The notes beneath the pieces were generated by a model that ran no database searches, had not been told where the DNA came from, and saw only the letters and a program-made list of their open reading frames with translations. Below are positions 43,837 through 52,453 of a DNA stretch of 64,000 nucleotides, one piece after another (the first letter of the stretch is position 1; every line of letters begins with the position of its first letter). A program made the translations under genes and the position numbers. This DNA comes from Paraburkholderia aromaticivorans (GTDB lineage: Bacteria > Pseudomonadota > Gammaproteobacteria > Burkholderiales > Burkholderiaceae): positions 2,928,212 to 2,992,211 of the forward strand of contig NZ_CP022990.1 of NCBI RefSeq assembly GCF_002278075.1. The letters run 5' to 3'.

Positions 43837-44343
43837 ATGCACGATCGGATCGCAGAACAGTTCTCCTCACGTCAACGTGACACGGCAATCGACATCGCTT
43901 TCGATTGCAACACCGAAGTCCTTGCCGGGGTCGAGAAAGTCGTCGAACTCAACATACAGACCGTAAAAACCTCGTTGTCCGAGCAACAGGCTCTGACCGA
44001 GGCGGCACTTTCCGCCGACTCGCTCGATGATGTGGTCGATCTCCAGTCGCAGCAATTTCCGGCCGCGGTCAAGAAGACCTTTGCCTATTGGCGGCACGTG
44101 GAAGAAATTGCTGCCGGTACGCGAATCGGATTATTCAATGCGATGCAGGCGCACTTTGGTAATTCCTTGAAGACGCTCGGGGAAATGGTCGATATTGCTT
44201 GCGGGAATGTTCAGGAGCAGGCCGGCAATTCCAGCCTGCTCGTCACGACGCAACCCGCGTTCGCATCCGCTGAGCGGGTGGAGATTGTCGATAGCTCGGG
44301 CAGGGCGGTGTCTTCCGCCGGCGCCCGGCGCGATTTGCGTTAA
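43837..44343 (+). CDS. Phasin family protein
   Basis: 168 residues from MHDRIAEQFSSRQRDTAIDIAFDCNTEVLAGVEKVVELNIQTVKTSLSEQQAL, after CAAGGAG. Almost entirely helical and amphipathic with LQSQQFPAAVKKTFAYWRHVEEIA, which is characteristic of the phasin_2 family. Phasins coat polyhydroxyalkanoate granules and control their size. No PHA synthase is near; it lies in a stress-gene neighbourhood. Confidence 0.88.
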   Translation: MHDRIAEQFSSRQRDTAIDIAFDCNTEVLAGVEKVVELNIQTVKTSLSEQQALTEAALSADSLDDVVDLQSQQFPAAVKKTFAYWRHVEEIAAGTRIGLFNAMQAHFGNSLKTLGEMVDIACGNVQEQAGNSSLLVTTQPAFASAERVEIVDSSGRAVSSAGARRDLR

Positions 44344-44492
44344 TTGGCATGTCACGGCGCGGCGTCTGGCGGGGGGAGCCTTGCTGCGCTTCGTCGGCGG
44401 ACGCCGGCGCGACGGAGGAGGGAGTGGGAACGGGCGTTGCGCTTGCCATGGGTAGAAGCTCCATGCCAGGAGCCCACAGCGAGAGAAAAACC

Positions 44493-45020
44493 ATGAACTC
44501 CAACTCTGAAAATCATGACTGCCCGGATGATTCGAGCGGCGCCGGGCGCGAGCCACATCAAGGCCGGGCGCCCGTGCGGGTGCTGGTGGTGGACGATTCG
44601 CTCCCGTCGGCGGACGCGCTCAGCGCGTATCTGCAAGCGGGCGGCATGAGCGTGCGAACCGTCTACCACGGCTCGGACGCTCTGAGAGAAGCAAAGGCGT
44701 GGATCCCCGACTGCATTGTTCTCGATGTCGCCATGCCCGGGCTGTCCGGCATTGGCGTCGCCACGGCGCTGCGGCGAATCGAGGCAACCGGAAAGATTCC
44801 CCTTCTGGCATTTACCGCGTTCGATACCGCCGACTACGTGCGGGAAATGAAAGAGGCCGGCTTCGATGCCATCTGCCGCAAGCCGGCGGAGTTACGCCAT
44901 CTCGAAGGCATGATCTTCAGGTTGCTCAGGAACGAAGCCGCGAATGGCTCCGCGACTGTCCAATCCCGCACAGCGCTTGCGCCAACGGATCCGGGCGAGA
45001 ACCCGGCCGATCGACCTTGA
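44493..45020 (+). CDS. Stand-alone response regulator receiver
   Basis: 175 residues from MNSNSENHDCPDDSSG after GAGAGAAAAACC. Receiver domain at about 27-145: acidic pair D34/D35 (LVVDDS), phospho-acceptor D78 (VLDVAMPG), T108 (AFTAF) and K130 (CRKPAE), all intact. There is no DNA-binding or enzymatic output domain. Such lone receivers act as phospho-relay or protein-binding outputs. No kinase is adjacent. A longer open frame upstream to 44349 is rejected. Confidence 0.9.
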   Translation: MNSNSENHDCPDDSSGAGREPHQGRAPVRVLVVDDSLPSADALSAYLQAGGMSVRTVYHGSDALREAKAWIPDCIVLDVAMPGLSGIGVATALRRIEATGKIPLLAFTAFDTADYVREMKEAGFDAICRKPAELRHLEGMIFRLLRNEAANGSATVQSRTALAPTDPGENPADRP

Positions 45021-45059
45021 CGCGAACCCGGAAAGCCGCACTGACCGCAGAAGACCCGC

Positions 45060-46364
45060 TCACCGGCTGGTGGGCGCGAGCATGAACCAGAACATGGCCA
45101 GCGCGGCGAGCGCCATGGCTCCCGTGGCGGTCCAGCCGGCGACCGACAGACGCCTCGAGATGACGAAGCTGCCCATGATCTTTGGGTTCACCGCCATGAA
45201 CATCATCAGCGCCATGATCGGCACGGACACCACGCCATTGATCACCGCGCTCCAGTAGAGCGCCTTGACGGGATCGATGCTCGTGAATCCCATCGCGAGG
45301 CCAATTAGCGTCGACAGCACGACGATGCCGTAAAACCGTTTCGCGAGTTGCGGTTTCAGGGCGAGGCTGTTTCGCCAGTTGAACGTGCCGGCCATCGCAT
45401 ACGCGGCGGAGCCGGCCAGCACAGGCAGCGCGAGCAGGCCCGTACCGACGATGCCCAGACTGAACAGTAGGAACGCGAACTTTCCGGCAATGGGCTTCAA
45501 GGCGAGCGCCGCTTGCGACGAGGTCTGGATGTCCGTCACACCGTGGGCGTTCAGCGTGGCGGCGGTGGTGAGGATGATGAAGAACGCGACCAGGTTGGAA
45601 ATGCCCATTCCGATCCACGTGTCCATCCGGATCCGGCGCAAACTCGCCGGCCCCTGTCCTGGCGCGTTTTTCAACGCGCGCTGCCCGGTTTCGGCGCGCA
45701 TCTCCTCGACCTCTTGCGACGCTTGCCAGAAGAACAGGTATGGACTGATGGTGGTGCCGAGCAGGGCGACAACGGTGGTGACGTATTCGCTTTTCCACGA
45801 CAGATGTGGACTGAAGGTGCGCACTATCACGGTCTGCCACGGGATCTCGACCACGAACACCGTTCCGACGTAGGCGAATAAGGCGAGCGTTAGCCATTTC
45901 AGCACGCGCACATAACTTCGATACGGAATGAAGACCTGCAGTAAAACTGACGATACCCCGAGCACAAGGGTGTAAATGCGCGTCGGACCGCCGATCACCA
46001 GGTTGACTGCGGCGCCCATTGCGGTCAGATCCGCGGCGATGTTGATCGTATTGGCGACCAGCAGCAGGAAGACCGACCCATAGAGCAGCCACGCGGGGTA
46101 GTGACGCCGGATGTTCGTGGCGAGTCCGTGACCGCTCACGCGTCCCAGTCTGGCGCTGACGACCTGAATGGCCACCATCAGCGGATACGTGATGATGACG
46201 GTCCACAACATGTTGAAGCCGAACTGCGCGCCGGCCTGCGAATAGGTGGCGATACCGCTGGGATCGTCGTCCGCCGCGCCTGTGATGAGGCCGGGGCCGA
46301 GTTGTTCCAGCCACGACCGAACCTCGAGGTCCGGCTTGTCGGAGGGGTTGATGTCGATATCCAT
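45060..46364 (-). CDS. Nramp-related divalent metal transporter with non-canonical site
   Basis: 434 residues from MDIDINPSDKPDLEVRSWLEQLGPG after AAAGGACTC; about 11 membrane segments. Family anchors GPGLITGAADDDPSGIATYSQAG and LLGTTISPYLFFWQASQEVEE fit Nramp helices 1 and 6. However, the helix 1 DPGN reads D34-P-S-G37 and the helix 6 metal-binding Met position reads Ser (TTISPY, S207), with His replaced by Tyr. These are the residues that favour Mn/Fe, so the substrate may differ. Faces the receiver gene. Confidence 0.85.
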   Translation of the reverse strand: MDIDINPSDKPDLEVRSWLEQLGPGLITGAADDDPSGIATYSQAGAQFGFNMLWTVIITYPLMVAIQVVSARLGRVSGHGLATNIRRHYPAWLLYGSVFLLLVANTINIAADLTAMGAAVNLVIGGPTRIYTLVLGVSSVLLQVFIPYRSYVRVLKWLTLALFAYVGTVFVVEIPWQTVIVRTFSPHLSWKSEYVTTVVALLGTTISPYLFFWQASQEVEEMRAETGQRALKNAPGQGPASLRRIRMDTWIGMGISNLVAFFIILTTAATLNAHGVTDIQTSSQAALALKPIAGKFAFLLFSLGIVGTGLLALPVLAGSAAYAMAGTFNWRNSLALKPQLAKRFYGIVVLSTLIGLAMGFTSIDPVKALYWSAVINGVVSVPIMALMMFMAVNPKIMGSFVISRRLSVAGWTATGAMALAALAMFWFMLAPTSR

Positions 46365-46818
46365 CGTTGAGTCCTTTGGTGTTCGTGCCCGCGATCTCAC
46401 GGGAGCCCGCAAAGCCTGCCCGACGCATCTTACCGTTCACGCCGCGGTTTGAACGGGAACGCGCGTCGCGTCGGACTGGCGGCGCCGGCTGGCTGGAGTG
46501 TCCGCCTTCGCGGGCCAGGTAGATACAGGTCCGCTCTTTCGTCGACGTCGCTCTGTTTTCCTTGACCATGCGCACGAATCGGGCCACGTACGGCCGCTGG
46601 GCGCGGGGCTTGCTACAGGGACTGGGCCATCTGGTGGACGACGATCTCTTTGCCGGCAATCGCGCGGGGCGCAACCTCTGAGTTCATCCGATGCGACATG
46701 ACGTTCCGTGGTCGGAGCGGGGCTCGATAACGACATGGCCCGAAGCCTTTGCCGAGCGAGGCGGTATTCAGCCGGACTAACGGCAAGACCTGATAGACAC
46801 TACATAGCGGAGCGGACA
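46365..46818. other. 454-base gap, no clear gene
   Basis: Contains a 7-bp stem CCGTTCA (46433-46439) / TGAACGG (46450-46456). Open frames here are short and arginine-rich with no ribosome site. The right part holds the leader of the 46819 gene. Confidence 0.4.
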
Positions 46819-47124
46819 ATGAACCCTGTTACCCTCGACCAGTTCAAGACGCGACTGGCGTCGATGTTGCGCGACATCCCTTACGGCACGAGTGCCGACC
46901 TGACAGGCTACGCAATCGCATTCTGGGACGGCAGCAAGGTCGTCTACGCGTTTCTCTCCGGAGACGGCACCGGCATGATCGAGGACGAGTTCGAACTGAG
47001 CGACTACGAATGGAACCACTGGCACGACGATTTCGCCGCGTGGATCAAGGAGCCGTTGTTCAGCGTTCGGCCGGAGCTCAATAAGCGGACCTGGAGGGCG
47101 CCCACCGGTGCCGGCGCACGGTAG
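46819..47124 (+). CDS. Small uncharacterised acidic protein
   Basis: 101 residues: MNPVTLDQFKTRLASMLRDIPYGTSADLTGYAIAFWDGSKVVYAFLSGDGTGMIEDEFELSDYEWNHWHDDFAAWIKEPLF. Rich in aromatic and acidic residues, single domain, no membrane segment. AGCGGAGCGGAC is a usable ribosome site. No family recognised. The balanced composition strongly contrasts with the arginine-rich shadow frames around it, so I take it as real. Confidence 0.7.
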   Translation: MNPVTLDQFKTRLASMLRDIPYGTSADLTGYAIAFWDGSKVVYAFLSGDGTGMIEDEFELSDYEWNHWHDDFAAWIKEPLFSVRPELNKRTWRAPTGAGAR

Positions 47125-47550
47125 CGTTCAGCGCCGCAGGCTGCCTTGGAGCGGCGGGACGCCGCGCCCGATATCTACATGGCACGTTCTACCAGTTCTT
47201 GTAAAAGCTGGCCGGGATGGCCCGCATCTGCGCCCCGGTGTCCTGCAGCGCAGTTTTTCCGGCCAGTTGATCAGCGACCTTGGGCACCCGACGATTTGAC
47301 TCGGGCGTGTTGTAAAGAGCAGCGGGGGGGCCGTCGCGCGGGCGTTCATGCTGTCCTCTGGCTTGATCGGAGGGATACCGCGTAAGCCAGTGGTACGGAG
47401 CGAGGCGGGCGGGCGAGCGGGGCGGCCATTCATCCCGCGGCCTGCAAAGGGATGGCGTGATGTTACTGGAATCTGTCATTCGAGCCACTGGTCGATCCTG
47501 TGGGGCAACGGGACAATGCATCCCGACAGTTCACCCACAAGGAGCCTTCC
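47125..47550. other. 426-base gap before the rhodanese gene, no clear gene
   Basis: A minus-strand frame ending in TALQDTGAQMRAIPASFYKNW near 47189 has a mixed composition at its C-terminus but no ribosome site and a poor start; not called. No promoter or terminator is obvious. Confidence 0.35.
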
Positions 47551-48003
47551 ATGTCCCCCGTCTCAGCCGTGCCTGCTGCCGACAGCGCTGCAGCGCTCGC
47601 TCACTTCAGCGCGCTGTTGTCGTTCGAAACCGATTGCGCCGACGTACACGCGGCACTTGAAAGCAGTCACCCGCACCTTGTCGACTTCGTACTGCTCGAC
47701 GTGCGCAGCCCCGCACTTTTCGCCCGCGGCCATGTACCTGGCGCAGCGAACCTTCCACACGGCAAGATCGTGGAGTCCAAGCTCGCCGACTATCCGCCGG
47801 ATACGCTGTTCGTCACTTACTGCGCGGGCCCGCACTGCAACGGAGCGACGCGCGCCGCGATCAGGCTCGCTCGCCTCGCTCGCCCGGTGAAGATCATGGC
47901 GGGTGGCATCACCGGCTGGCTGGACGAGGGCTTCCAGCTTGCCATCGCCGATGAGGAATCGGCCCGGCGCGCGTCGCCTCGCGTGGCGGGCCACCCGGGT
48001 TGA
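47551..48003 (+). CDS. Rhodanese domain protein (sulfurtransferase)
   Basis: 150 residues from MSPVSAVPAADSAAALAHF after CAAGGAGCC. A single rhodanese domain at about 25-135: LLDVRSPALFARGHVPGAANLPH, and the active-site loop CAGPHCNGAT with the catalytic C91. It could move sulfane sulfur or act as a carrier. The FtrA-type gene starts 35 bases after the stop, an association that suggests a shared role in sulfur or oxidative sensing. Confidence 0.9.
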   Translation: MSPVSAVPAADSAAALAHFSALLSFETDCADVHAALESSHPHLVDFVLLDVRSPALFARGHVPGAANLPHGKIVESKLADYPPDTLFVTYCAGPHCNGATRAAIRLARLARPVKIMAGGITGWLDEGFQLAIADEESARRASPRVAGHPG

Positions 48004-48038
48004 CTGGCGGAATCGTCGATCTCCGGTAAGATCGCGCC

Positions 48039-49004
48039 ATGCACAATCATTTCGTCGTCGCGCTCGCTTACGACCGGCTCTGCACCTTCGAATTCGGCTG
48101 CGTGACCGAGCTGTTCGCACTCGAGCGCCCTGAACTCGGTGTGGACTGGTATCGCTTCGCGGTCTGCGCGGGCGAGCCGGGGCCGATTCGCGCGGCGGGC
48201 GGCGTCACCTTCGCCGCGCCTTACACGCTCAAGCTGCTGGAGCGCGCCGACACCATCGTCATTCCCGGCTGGCGCGATGCCGACGAGGTGCCGCCCGAAC
48301 CGCTGCTGAGGAAGATTCGCGCCGCCTACGAGCGCGGCGCGCGCCTCTGTTCGATCTGCTCCGGCGTGTTCGTTCTCGCGGCCGCGGGCGTGCTCGACGG
48401 CAAGACCGTCACGACGCACTGGCGCTATGCGGCCAAATTGCAGCAACGCTATCCGCAGTTGCATGTGCAGCAAGACGCGCTCTATGTGGACGAAGGGCAG
48501 ATCATCAGCTCGGCGGGCTCGGCGGCAGGGCTCGATATGCTGCTGCATCTGGTGCGGCGCGATCACGGCAGCGCGGTGGCGAACCGGGTGGCGCAGCGGC
48601 TCGTGGTGCCGCCGCATCGCGAGGGCGGCCAGGCGCAGTTCGTGCCGCGGCCCATGCCGCAGGACGAAAGCGGACGTCTATCTCGACTGATGGACTGGGT
48701 GCGCAGCCATCCCGCTTTGCCGCACACCTTGCGCTCGCTGGCCGAGCGCGCGGCGATGAGTCCGCGCACGCTGCAGCGGCAGTTTCACGACGCCACCGGC
48801 ATGGCGCCTTATGAATGGCTCGTGCGCGAGCGCGTGGCCATCGCGCGCGAACTGCTCGAAGCGCAGGCCTTGCTGCCGATCGCGCGCGTCGCGGAACTGG
48901 CTGGATTCGGTTCCGAGGAATCGTTGCGGCGGCATTTCCGCCGCATTGCGCTGACGAGTCCGGGCGCGTACCGCAAGAAGTTCGGCGCGCGGGAAACGGC
49001 TTGA
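48039..49004 (+). CDS. ftrA: FtrA-type AraC regulator with DJ-1/PfpI domain
   Basis: 321 residues. N-terminal DJ-1/PfpI (glutamine amidotransferase-like) domain (about 5-180) with the nucleophile elbow CSICSGVFVLA (C107) and TTHWRYAAKL. C-terminal AraC HTH pair (about 225-315) with PHTLRSLAERAAMSPRTLQRQFHDATGMAPYEWL and ARVAELAGFGSEESLRRHFRRIALTSPGAYRKKF. The FtrA/GlxA architecture is clear. Its targets are unknown; co-transcription with the rhodanese gene upstream is likely. Confidence 0.9.
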   Translation: MHNHFVVALAYDRLCTFEFGCVTELFALERPELGVDWYRFAVCAGEPGPIRAAGGVTFAAPYTLKLLERADTIVIPGWRDADEVPPEPLLRKIRAAYERGARLCSICSGVFVLAAAGVLDGKTVTTHWRYAAKLQQRYPQLHVQQDALYVDEGQIISSAGSAAGLDMLLHLVRRDHGSAVANRVAQRLVVPPHREGGQAQFVPRPMPQDESGRLSRLMDWVRSHPALPHTLRSLAERAAMSPRTLQRQFHDATGMAPYEWLVRERVAIARELLEAQALLPIARVAELAGFGSEESLRRHFRRIALTSPGAYRKKFGARETA

Positions 49005-49218
49005 GGGCGTAAGTGGCGTAAGCGGCTTCAGCGTCCGAGCACCGCGTCGGCGCGGCCTGCCGGGTTCGCGTGAGCGGAGATGGGCGGGGCATGCTCGCCG
49101 ACAGGCACCGCGGCCCTCTCCACGCGAGCGCATCGGCGCTTATCATGCAGCGGTTGTACACGTCGATTCCTTGTCAGAAAGCGTTTTTTGCCCAACCGCT
49201 CCGAGACAAACGCTCGCC

Positions 49219-49422
49219 ATGCAAACTATCTTCGATCAGCCGGCACTCCTGTTCGCCGTGTCCTTCGTGCTGATGTGGCTGTCGGGACTGCTGCTGATCG
49301 TGCCGCTAGTGGTGTCGCTCGCGTTTGCGCTGATCGCGGATATCGACAGTCCGCGCGGCGGCGTGATCCGGGTGAGGCCGCTTAATCTGCATGCGCTCGC
49401 GGATACCATGCGGGCGCATTGA
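49219..49422 (+). CDS. Small membrane protein
   Basis: 67 residues: MQTIFDQPALLFAVSFVLMWLSGLLLIVPLVVSLAFALIADIDSPRGGVIRVRPLNLHALADTMRAH. A hydrophobic hairpin over about 10-40, then a soluble tail. Gap of 43 bases to the DUF2252 gene, same strand. The C-terminal DIDSPRGGVIRV is like the tail of small proteins of the bestrophin/YfeH-adjacent kind, but I do not assign a family. Confidence 0.65.
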   Translation: MQTIFDQPALLFAVSFVLMWLSGLLLIVPLVVSLAFALIADIDSPRGGVIRVRPLNLHALADTMRAH

Positions 49423-49465
49423 ACGACGGCCGAGCGGCACTGTGCCGCCTATTCAAAGGAAACTC

Positions 49466-50680
49466 ATGCTCGACATCGCAAAAACCATCGCCGGCTTTAA
49501 CGCAGGACGCGATCCCGAGCGGCTTGCGATGAAATACAAGGCCATGCGAGCGTCGCCGTTCGTGTTCCTGCGCGGCACCTGTCACCTCTTTTACGAACGA
49601 CTGCCGCGCGACAAGGCGCTCGACGACGCGCCGCCGGTGTGGATCTGCGGTGACATGCATCTGGAAAATTTCGGTAGCTACAAGGCCGACAATAGCCTGA
49701 TCTACTTCGACAACAACGATTTCGACGAAGCCTGCCTCGCGCCGAATCTTTACGAACTGGTGCGTCTGCTGACGAGCGTGCTGGTCGGCGCGAGCGATCT
49801 CAAGCTAAGCCGCGCGCAGGCGCTGGCGCTGTGCCACACCGCCGTGGAAACGTATGGCGCGGCGCTCGCGGACGGCAAATCGCGCTGGATCGAGGAGGAA
49901 ACCGCGACGGGAATGGTGCATGATCTGTTCGTCGCGCTCGCCAGCCGCACGCGGGTTGCGCATCTGGACCGGCGCACCGTGCTCAAAGGCAAAACGCGTG
50001 TGCTGAAAGTGGACGGCAAGAAAGCGCTGGCGGTTAGCGATAGCCAACGTGCCGCCGTCACGCAATTCATGCAGAAGTTCGCCGCGGGCGAGCCCAACCC
50101 CGACTTCTTCCGCATTCTCGACGTCGCACGGCGGATTGCCGGCACGGGCAGCCTTGGTGTGGATCGCTACGTCATCCTCGTCCAAGGTAAAGGCTCGCCG
50201 GACGGCAATTATCTGATCGATCTGAAAGAGGCGCTGCCTTCTTCCGTCACGCCGCGCCTGAGCACGCCGCAACCGGCCTGGCAGACAGAAGCGCAGCGCG
50301 TCGTGGAGGTCCAACGGCGAAATCAGGCCGTTTCGCAGGCGTTCCTGCACGCAGTCGAATTCAATCAGCGATCCTATGTGTTGCGCAGTCTGCAGCCCTC
50401 GGAGGACCGCGTCGCGTTGAGCGACTGGGACGGCAAGCTGCCGCGTCTCGAAGCGGTGGTGGACAACATGGCCGGGTTGAGTGCGTGGGCGCATCTGCGC
50501 AGCGGCGGCCGGCAAAAGTCGTCGATCGCCGACGAGTTGATCGCGTTCGGCAATCGGCGCGACTGGCAGTTGCCGCTGGTCGATATCGCGATGCAATGCG
50601 AGGCCCAGGTGGCCGCGGACTGGAAGGCGTATTGCGACGCGTACGACAGCGGCGTGTTCGACCTGACGGCCAAGCGCTGA
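49466..50680 (+). CDS. DUF2252 family protein
   Basis: 404 residues from MLDIAKTIAGFNAGRDPERLAMKYKAMRASPFVFLRGTCHLFYERL after AAAGGAAAC. Kinase-like motifs of DUF2252 are visible: VWICGDMHLENFGSYKADNSLIYFDNNDFDEACLAPNLYELVRL and GSLGVDRYVILVQGKGSPDGNYLIDLKEA. The GDxHxxNFG segment resembles the catalytic loop of APH/protein-kinase-like folds. Biochemical function of the family is not established. It probably forms a unit with the small membrane protein upstream. Confidence 0.9.
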   Translation: MLDIAKTIAGFNAGRDPERLAMKYKAMRASPFVFLRGTCHLFYERLPRDKALDDAPPVWICGDMHLENFGSYKADNSLIYFDNNDFDEACLAPNLYELVRLLTSVLVGASDLKLSRAQALALCHTAVETYGAALADGKSRWIEEETATGMVHDLFVALASRTRVAHLDRRTVLKGKTRVLKVDGKKALAVSDSQRAAVTQFMQKFAAGEPNPDFFRILDVARRIAGTGSLGVDRYVILVQGKGSPDGNYLIDLKEALPSSVTPRLSTPQPAWQTEAQRVVEVQRRNQAVSQAFLHAVEFNQRSYVLRSLQPSEDRVALSDWDGKLPRLEAVVDNMAGLSAWAHLRSGGRQKSSIADELIAFGNRRDWQLPLVDIAMQCEAQVAADWKAYCDAYDSGVFDLTAKR

Positions 50681-50854
50681 GGTTCGTCGCGCGGATTGCG
50701 CCGCATCGCGCCGGTGTGCTTGCGGCGTATTCGTCGTCTTGCTCGTTAGCGTCTTCCAATGCGCGGCGCATCGTGGCGCCGCGCGTGCCAGAACCGCTCC
50801 AGACAAACCCTGATTGCTGCGGCGAATCCGCCGCTGCTATCGTTCGCTGGTCGT

Positions 50855-50870
50855 GTGGAAGCGCTTCCAC
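50855..50870. promoter_or_regulatory. 16-bp perfect palindrome, probable LacI-family operator
   Basis: GTGGAAGC followed by GCTTCCAC, with the central CpG typical of LacI-family operators. 94 bases upstream of the beta-glucosidase start, in the gap 50681-50964. The cognate regulator is most likely the LacI gene at the operon end. Confidence 0.75.
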
Positions 50871-50964
50871 TCCGGTCTTCCGGCTCGGTTGAAGTGGCCT
50901 TTCGCCGTATGCGTTCAATGAGGTCAGCTGACTCTGGCCGAGACAGCCTTGCATGGGAGACTCC

Positions 50965-52377
50965 GTGGCAAACGACGCTTCCGCTGTATCCGACGCTCTC
51001 TCTTCCCATTCCCAATCGCTAGCCGATCCTTTCACCCCGCCCGCGGACTCGTCGCTGTGGCGCAAGCGCTTCCTGCTGGGCGCGGCCACGGCTTCGTACC
51101 AGATCGAAGGCGCGGTGAACGAAGACGGCCGCCTGCCGTCGATCTGGGACACGTTCTCGGCGACGCCGGGCAAGGTGCTGGCCGGCGACACCGGCGCGGT
51201 GGCCTGCGATCACTATCATCGCTGGGAAGCGGACGTCGACATGCTGGCCGGGCTCGGTCTCGAAGGCTACCGGCTGTCCATCGCATGGCCGCGCGTGATG
51301 GACGCGGCCGGCGCGCCGAACCGCAGAGGTATCGAGTTCTACAAACGGCTTCTGGCGCGCTTGAAGGAGAAGGGCGTCAGCACCTTCGTCACGCTGTATC
51401 ACTGGGACTTGCCGCAGCATCTGGAGGATCGCGGCGGCTGGCTCAATCGCGACACCGCATACCGTTTCGCGGATTACGCCGACCTGATGAGCCGCGAGTT
51501 GGCCGGCAGCGTGGACGGCTGGATGACGCTGAACGAACCCTGGTGCTCCGCGTATCTCGGCTACGGCAACGGCCACCACGCGCCGGGGCTCGCAAATGGG
51601 CGTTACGCCACACAGGCCATGCATCATCTGCTGCTGGCGCACGGGCTCGCGATGCCGGTATTGCGCGCCAACGATCCGGCCTCGCAAAAGGGCATCGTCG
51701 CCAATGTCGGGCGCGGCACGGCCCATAGCGAGAGCGCCGCCGATCAGCGCGCGGCGCATCTGTTCGAGGTGCAGCACAATGCGTGGATTCTCGATCCGCT
51801 ACTCAAGGGCCGCTACCCGCAGGCTCTGTTCGAGCTGTGGCCGGGCACCGAGCCGCTGGTGCTCGACGGCGATATGCAAACCATTGCCGCGCCACTGGAC
51901 TTTCTCGGCATCAACTATTATTTCCGCACGAATGTCGCGAGCGACGGCGCGCACGGCTTCACGGAAGTGCCGCTCGAAGGCGTGGAGCGCACGCAGATGG
52001 GCTGGGAAGTGTATCCGGACGGCTTGCGCGATCTGCTGACCGGTTTCAAGGACACGTACGCGAATCTGCCGCCGATCTACATTACCGAAAACGGCATGGC
52101 TTCGGACGACAAGGTGATCGACGGCCATGTGGAGGACACCCAGCGCATCTCGTTCCTCAAGCGCCATCTCGCCGCGGTCGACGAAGCGATCAAGGCCGGT
52201 GTGGAGATTCGCGGCTATTTTCTCTGGTCGCTGATGGACAACTTCGAGTGGGCGTTCGGGTACGAGCGTCGTTTTGGTGTCGTACATGTCGATTACGCTA
52301 CCCAGAAGCGCACGCTCAAACGCAGTGCGGAGTTGGTGGCCAGGTTTCTGAAGGAGCGCAACGCACGAAGTGAATAG
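50965..52377 (+). CDS. GH1 beta-glucosidase
   Basis: 470 residues from a GTG (MANDASAVSDALSSHSQ); an in-frame ATG 12 bases earlier is possible, but GGGAGA before the GTG favours the latter. Glycoside hydrolase 1: N-terminal FLLGAATASYQIEGAVNEDG, acid/base E191 in TLNEPW, nucleophile E375 in YITENG, and SLMDNFEWAFGYERRFG. Cytoplasmic, cleaving beta-glucosides or cellobiose taken up by the following ABC importer. First gene of the operon below the LacI-type operator. Confidence 0.94.
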   Translation: MANDASAVSDALSSHSQSLADPFTPPADSSLWRKRFLLGAATASYQIEGAVNEDGRLPSIWDTFSATPGKVLAGDTGAVACDHYHRWEADVDMLAGLGLEGYRLSIAWPRVMDAAGAPNRRGIEFYKRLLARLKEKGVSTFVTLYHWDLPQHLEDRGGWLNRDTAYRFADYADLMSRELAGSVDGWMTLNEPWCSAYLGYGNGHHAPGLANGRYATQAMHHLLLAHGLAMPVLRANDPASQKGIVANVGRGTAHSESAADQRAAHLFEVQHNAWILDPLLKGRYPQALFELWPGTEPLVLDGDMQTIAAPLDFLGINYYFRTNVASDGAHGFTEVPLEGVERTQMGWEVYPDGLRDLLTGFKDTYANLPPIYITENGMASDDKVIDGHVEDTQRISFLKRHLAAVDEAIKAGVEIRGYFLWSLMDNFEWAFGYERRFGVVHVDYATQKRTLKRSAELVARFLKERNARSE

Positions 52378-52453
52378 CAGGTGAAGCTGGCTTGTATGCC
52401 GACTTGAAACACGGGCGCCGAGCCCGGCGCAACTATCCTGCACAGGAGACGGA

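Noticed and set aside
44926..46674. 582-codon minus-strand frame overlapping the Nramp-like gene
   Set aside because: Different frame of the same strand; Arg/His/Gly-rich, no family, no membrane pattern.
46437..46819. Short minus-strand frames between the Nramp-like gene and the 46819 gene
   Set aside because: Arg/Ser/Pro-rich with no ribosome site or family.
47189..47521. 110-codon minus-strand frame before the rhodanese gene
   Set aside because: No ribosome site and mostly Arg/Pro-rich; only the last 20 residues look protein-like.
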